This document shows, in pieces, positions 51,142 through 53,138 of a stretch of DNA of 53,138 nt (position 1 is the first letter of the stretch; every line of letters starts with the position of its first letter). The DNA lies in the NCBI GenBank assembly GCA_027698105.1, contig JAQERH010000021.1, positions 1 through 53,138 on the forward strand. Reading direction: 5' to 3'. A program made the translations under genes and the position numbers. Source of the stretch: Lachnospiraceae bacterium AM93-12TA. Its GTDB lineage: Bacteria > Bacillota > Clostridia > Lachnospirales > Lachnospiraceae. Under the pieces are notes generated by a model. The model had not been told where the DNA came from, did not search any database, and saw nothing but the letters and a program-made list of their open reading frames with translations.

Positions 51142-51924
51142 TTATTGTTCCTTTCTGCTGTCCTGTTTCGTACTCTTGCCTTTTTCCCTGGCAATCACAT
51201 AAATGCGCTCACTGTCCTCTGACGGGGCATTTCTTGTAAAAGCGTCGTAAACTGCTGCAAGTTCCATCCCCGACTCCTCTACAGCCGCTTTTACTTCATC
51301 CAGGCTGTACGCCTTCTGATAGTGGGTTTCCTGATATTTTCGATAGAGATCATCCTCTTCTTGAATGAAAAGGCTCAGATTATATTCATTAATACCTGTC
51401 TCTTCGTCAAAATTATTATCCCAGATAAAACTGCTCTCTTCCCGATCCTCCGCAATGGTGGACTGTCCCAGAATATCTCTGTACTTATGCTCTGTATTCA
51501 GATCAAAAATAAAAACACCGCCTGGATCCAGATAATTATTAGCCAGCCGGAGTGTCTGAACCAGATCTTCCTTCTCCAGAAGATAGTTCATAGAATCACA
51601 GATGCTGACAATGGCTCTCACTGTTCCATAAAGCTCAAATTCTCTCATATCCTGGTTCAGATAAAGGATATCCTGTCCTGACTCCATCCGCTTTTCCAGA
51701 GCAATCTGAAGCATGTCCGGCGACAGGTCGATTCCCGTCATATCATAGCCTTCTCTGGCCAGAATCTCAGTCAGACTTCCTGTCCCGCAGCCCAAATCCA
51801 GGACAAGTCCATCCTCAATTCCCTCTTCCCTGAGAAGTGACATGACATAAGACGCCCAGTCTTCATAGGGAATATTATCCATAAACATATCGTAGACTGC
51901 TGCAAAGCTGGTATATGACTCCAA
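51142..51924 (-). CDS. SAM-dependent methyltransferase
   Basis: A 260-residue class I methyltransferase. Motif I is VLDLGCGTGSLTEIL (about 41-55), followed by the acidic end of beta-2 (MTGIDLSPDML), and IVSICDSMNYLLEKEDL and GGVFIFDLNT for the later motifs. The substrate is unknown. The start is TTG at 51924, with an ideal AGGAGG six bases upstream. Its promoter is almost back-to-back with that of the membrane protein to the right. hslO follows. Confidence 0.9.
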   Translation of the reverse strand: MESYTSFAAVYDMFMDNIPYEDWASYVMSLLREEGIEDGLVLDLGCGTGSLTEILAREGYDMTGIDLSPDMLQIALEKRMESGQDILYLNQDMREFELYGTVRAIVSICDSMNYLLEKEDLVQTLRLANNYLDPGGVFIFDLNTEHKYRDILGQSTIAEDREESSFIWDNNFDEETGINEYNLSLFIQEEDDLYRKYQETHYQKAYSLDEVKAAVEESGMELAAVYDAFTRNAPSEDSERIYVIAREKGKSTKQDSRKEQ

Positions 51925-51966
51925 AGTGTTCCTCCTGCATGTAAAATTATAGCTTTTTCCTATTAA

Positions 51967-51995
51967 ATCATAACAATATTTTATATGAAAAGCAA
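51967..51995 (-). promoter_or_regulatory. Sigma-A promoter of the methyltransferase-hslO operon
   Basis: Minus-strand TTGCTT (51995-51990), a 17-base spacer and TATGAT (51972-51967), 43 bases before the TTG start. Confidence 0.6.
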
Positions 51996-52002
51996 CCGGT
52001 TA

Positions 52003-52031
52003 TTGATTATTGCAGATTTTTTGCGTATACT
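52003..52031 (+). promoter_or_regulatory. Sigma-A promoter of the unrecognised membrane-protein gene
   Basis: TTGATT (52003-52008), a 17-base spacer and TATACT (52026-52031). The -35 is only seven bases from the -35 of the divergent methyltransferase promoter. The 5' leader holds a small hairpin (AGCGTCA at 52088-52094, complement at 52103-52109). Confidence 0.6.
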
Positions 52032-52129
52032 TATGATGCTGCCAGCAGAATACTCCGGAAAAACCGGCTGCTCACAGCAGGATAAGCAGCGTCACTGCAC
52101 ACTGACGCTAAGATTGGAAGAATAGATTT

Positions 52130-53110
52130 ATGAAAAACAGCTTTATTATTTCAGATATAAGGCGTGATCTGATCCGGCGGCTGATTCTGCCGATTCTGGT
52201 GACAGCCGCCTCTCTGTTTGTTCTCTCTCTCACCCCCAGGGAAAATATTTTCCGGCAGCGGCCCATGAATTATAAAAGCCGCTATGAAAATTTTTATAAC
52301 CAGTTTCTTCCCTGTGTCCGCGTCAAGGCGGAAGAGCTTCAGTACACTGGGCTGGATCATTTTGTCAATGGAACGGTAAACGGACATTATTACTACACTC
52401 TGGTGGATGGTCTGTGCCAATTCTACCTGCTGGATGCGAAAGCTGGAGAAGCCCCGGCTTCCTCCATCGACAGTCTGGAGATTCACGGACGCCTCATTGA
52501 GCTTAAGGAGCCTGAGTATCAAATCCTTTTGGAAACCATGGCGGCAGCTCTGGGGTGGAAGGCCAGCTCCCTTGAGACTGTAACCTCCCCCTATGCGGTG
52601 TCCGCCCTGCCTTCCGCCTTTTACCTGAATTTTTTAGGAAGGCTTGCGGCTAATCTCTGCCTGGTCTATGGACTGGCCGAGCTGTTCTGGTCTCTGTTTT
52701 GTCTGGCCTTCCCCCTGGCTTCACCGGCGTTTCGGTATATGAAAACAGCTGAAGAAGCTTGCAAAGCCATCCGGAAAACAGAATCGGCAATTCAGTCCTC
52801 TCTTTCCGGTGAAGTTAAAAAGACTGGAAACCTGTTTCTGATCCCTTCCATGCTTTTGTATCTCAACGGAGCCAGCACTCGGCTTCTTCCTTCAGAACAG
52901 ATTACCTGGGCGGCCGTCAGAATGTCCCGCTCCTCTGCTTTTTTATGGATTCTAGCAGCTGATGGAAAAATGTTCCGATTTCCCTGCCCCTCCTATGAAA
53001 GCGCCAGAGAAATGGAAGTAAAGCTGCGCTCCCAAAACCCGGCTGTAGCAGATGGAGAACGTCCTCCCCATTTCAGAAAAAGACAAAAAAATAATCATCC
53101 ACCCGCATAG
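52130..53110 (+). CDS. Unrecognised membrane protein
   Basis: A 326-residue protein of no family that can be named with confidence. It has a TM helix at about 17-35 (LILPILVTAASLFVLSL), a mainly soluble, outside domain (about 40-165), and a second TM region at about 168-200 (GRLAANLCLVYGLAELFWSLFCLAFPLA). A cytoplasmic C-terminal domain (about 200-310) follows, with a pleckstrin-like beta pattern (RLLPSEQITWAAVRMSRSS). The tail is basic (RPPHFRKRQKNNHPPA). Its stop codon lies in the loop of the following terminator. A GGAAG site precedes the ATG. Confidence 0.7.
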   Translation: MKNSFIISDIRRDLIRRLILPILVTAASLFVLSLTPRENIFRQRPMNYKSRYENFYNQFLPCVRVKAEELQYTGLDHFVNGTVNGHYYYTLVDGLCQFYLLDAKAGEAPASSIDSLEIHGRLIELKEPEYQILLETMAAALGWKASSLETVTSPYAVSALPSAFYLNFLGRLAANLCLVYGLAELFWSLFCLAFPLASPAFRYMKTAEEACKAIRKTESAIQSSLSGEVKKTGNLFLIPSMLLYLNGASTRLLPSEQITWAAVRMSRSSAFLWILAADGKMFRFPCPSYESAREMEVKLRSQNPAVADGERPPHFRKRQKNNHPPA

Positions 53111-53125
53111 CGGGTGGTTTTTCCT
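53099..53125 (+). terminator. Terminator at the end of the membrane-protein gene
   Basis: An 8-bp stem CCACCCGC (53099-53106) with its complement (53110-53117), loop ATA, then TTTTT. The stop codon of the gene is inside the hairpin. Confidence 0.85.
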
Positions 53126-53138
53126 TTTCGGGCATAGC

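Noticed and set aside
53101..53138. Repeat GCATAGC at the right end of the window as a possible array or attachment site
   Set aside because: The first copy is part of a terminator hairpin, and two 7-base copies are not enough for an array.
1..53138. CRISPR array, tRNA or rRNA genes, prophage, transposase
   Set aside because: None was seen on either strand: no regular repeat-spacer pattern, no cloverleaf noticed, and no transposase or phage motifs in any frame.

Overview
The window looks like chromosomal DNA from a spore-forming, anaerobic Gram-positive bacterium of the class Clostridia, most likely a Lachnospiraceae member (Clostridium cluster XIVa type). The reasons are the spoIIA-sigF-spoVA sporulation cluster, a T-box-controlled valS, a meso-diaminopimelate dehydrogenase, the SEDS/PBP and U32 peptidase operon, moderate G+C coding DNA, strong AGGAGG-type ribosome sites and many consensus sigma-A promoters. 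The genus is an inference only. No rRNA, tRNA, CRISPR array, prophage or insertion sequence was seen.

Layout. 1-6.4 kb: a double OB-fold SSB-like gene, typA/bipA and a YigZ-family gene on the minus strand, with a class A penicillin-binding protein divergent on plus. 6.4-14.7 kb: the forespore locus, minus strand, in the order spoIIAA-spoIIAB-sigF-(53-aa membrane protein)-spoVAA-spoVAB-spoVAC, then a 3.4-kb block (cysteine-hydrolase-like enzyme, APC permease, orphan AraC-type response regulator), then spoVAD-spoVAE. The spoVA set is therefore split; a terminator follows spoVAC and a sigma-G-like promoter lies just before spoVAD. 14.7-17.8 kb: folC, a 46-aa acidic protein and a TPR/single-TM protein. 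17.9-24.3 kb: an envelope module made of a cell-wall-binding CAP-like protein, an MMPL/RND transporter and a secreted coiled-coil protein, divergent from a TetR regulator through overlapping face-to-face promoters. 24.4-27.7 kb: a T-box leader, a Cys4 mini-protein and valS. 27.8-32.8 kb: a D,D-carboxypeptidase, ddh, a sodium:neurotransmitter-type symporter, a small XRE regulator whose second codon is TAG, and a DUF523 protein. 32.8-37.3 kb: a heterodimeric ABC exporter and a divergent YihY/BrkB protein. 37.3-45.5 kb: M32 carboxypeptidase, NUDIX hydrolase, and a U32 peptidase-FtsW/RodA-PBP-TauE operon. 45.5-49.1 kb: zapA, ruvAB and a YprB-like nuclease. 49.1-53.1 kb: a DUF5662 protein, a cold-shock protein, hslO, a methyltransferase and an unrecognised membrane protein.

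The dominant themes are cell-wall synthesis and remodelling (PBP1A, DacF-like, Ddh, SEDS/PBP2, ZapA, CAP/MMPL module) and sporulation (sigma-F control and the DPA channel). The least explained parts are the block splitting spoVA, the TetR/CAP/MMPL/coiled-coil module lying between valS and folC, the start-stop XRE gene, and the two small coupled ORFs. Coordinates of starts were chosen by ribosome-site spacing and gene overlap, so several differ from the longest open frame. Promoter calls rest on visual consensus matches only.
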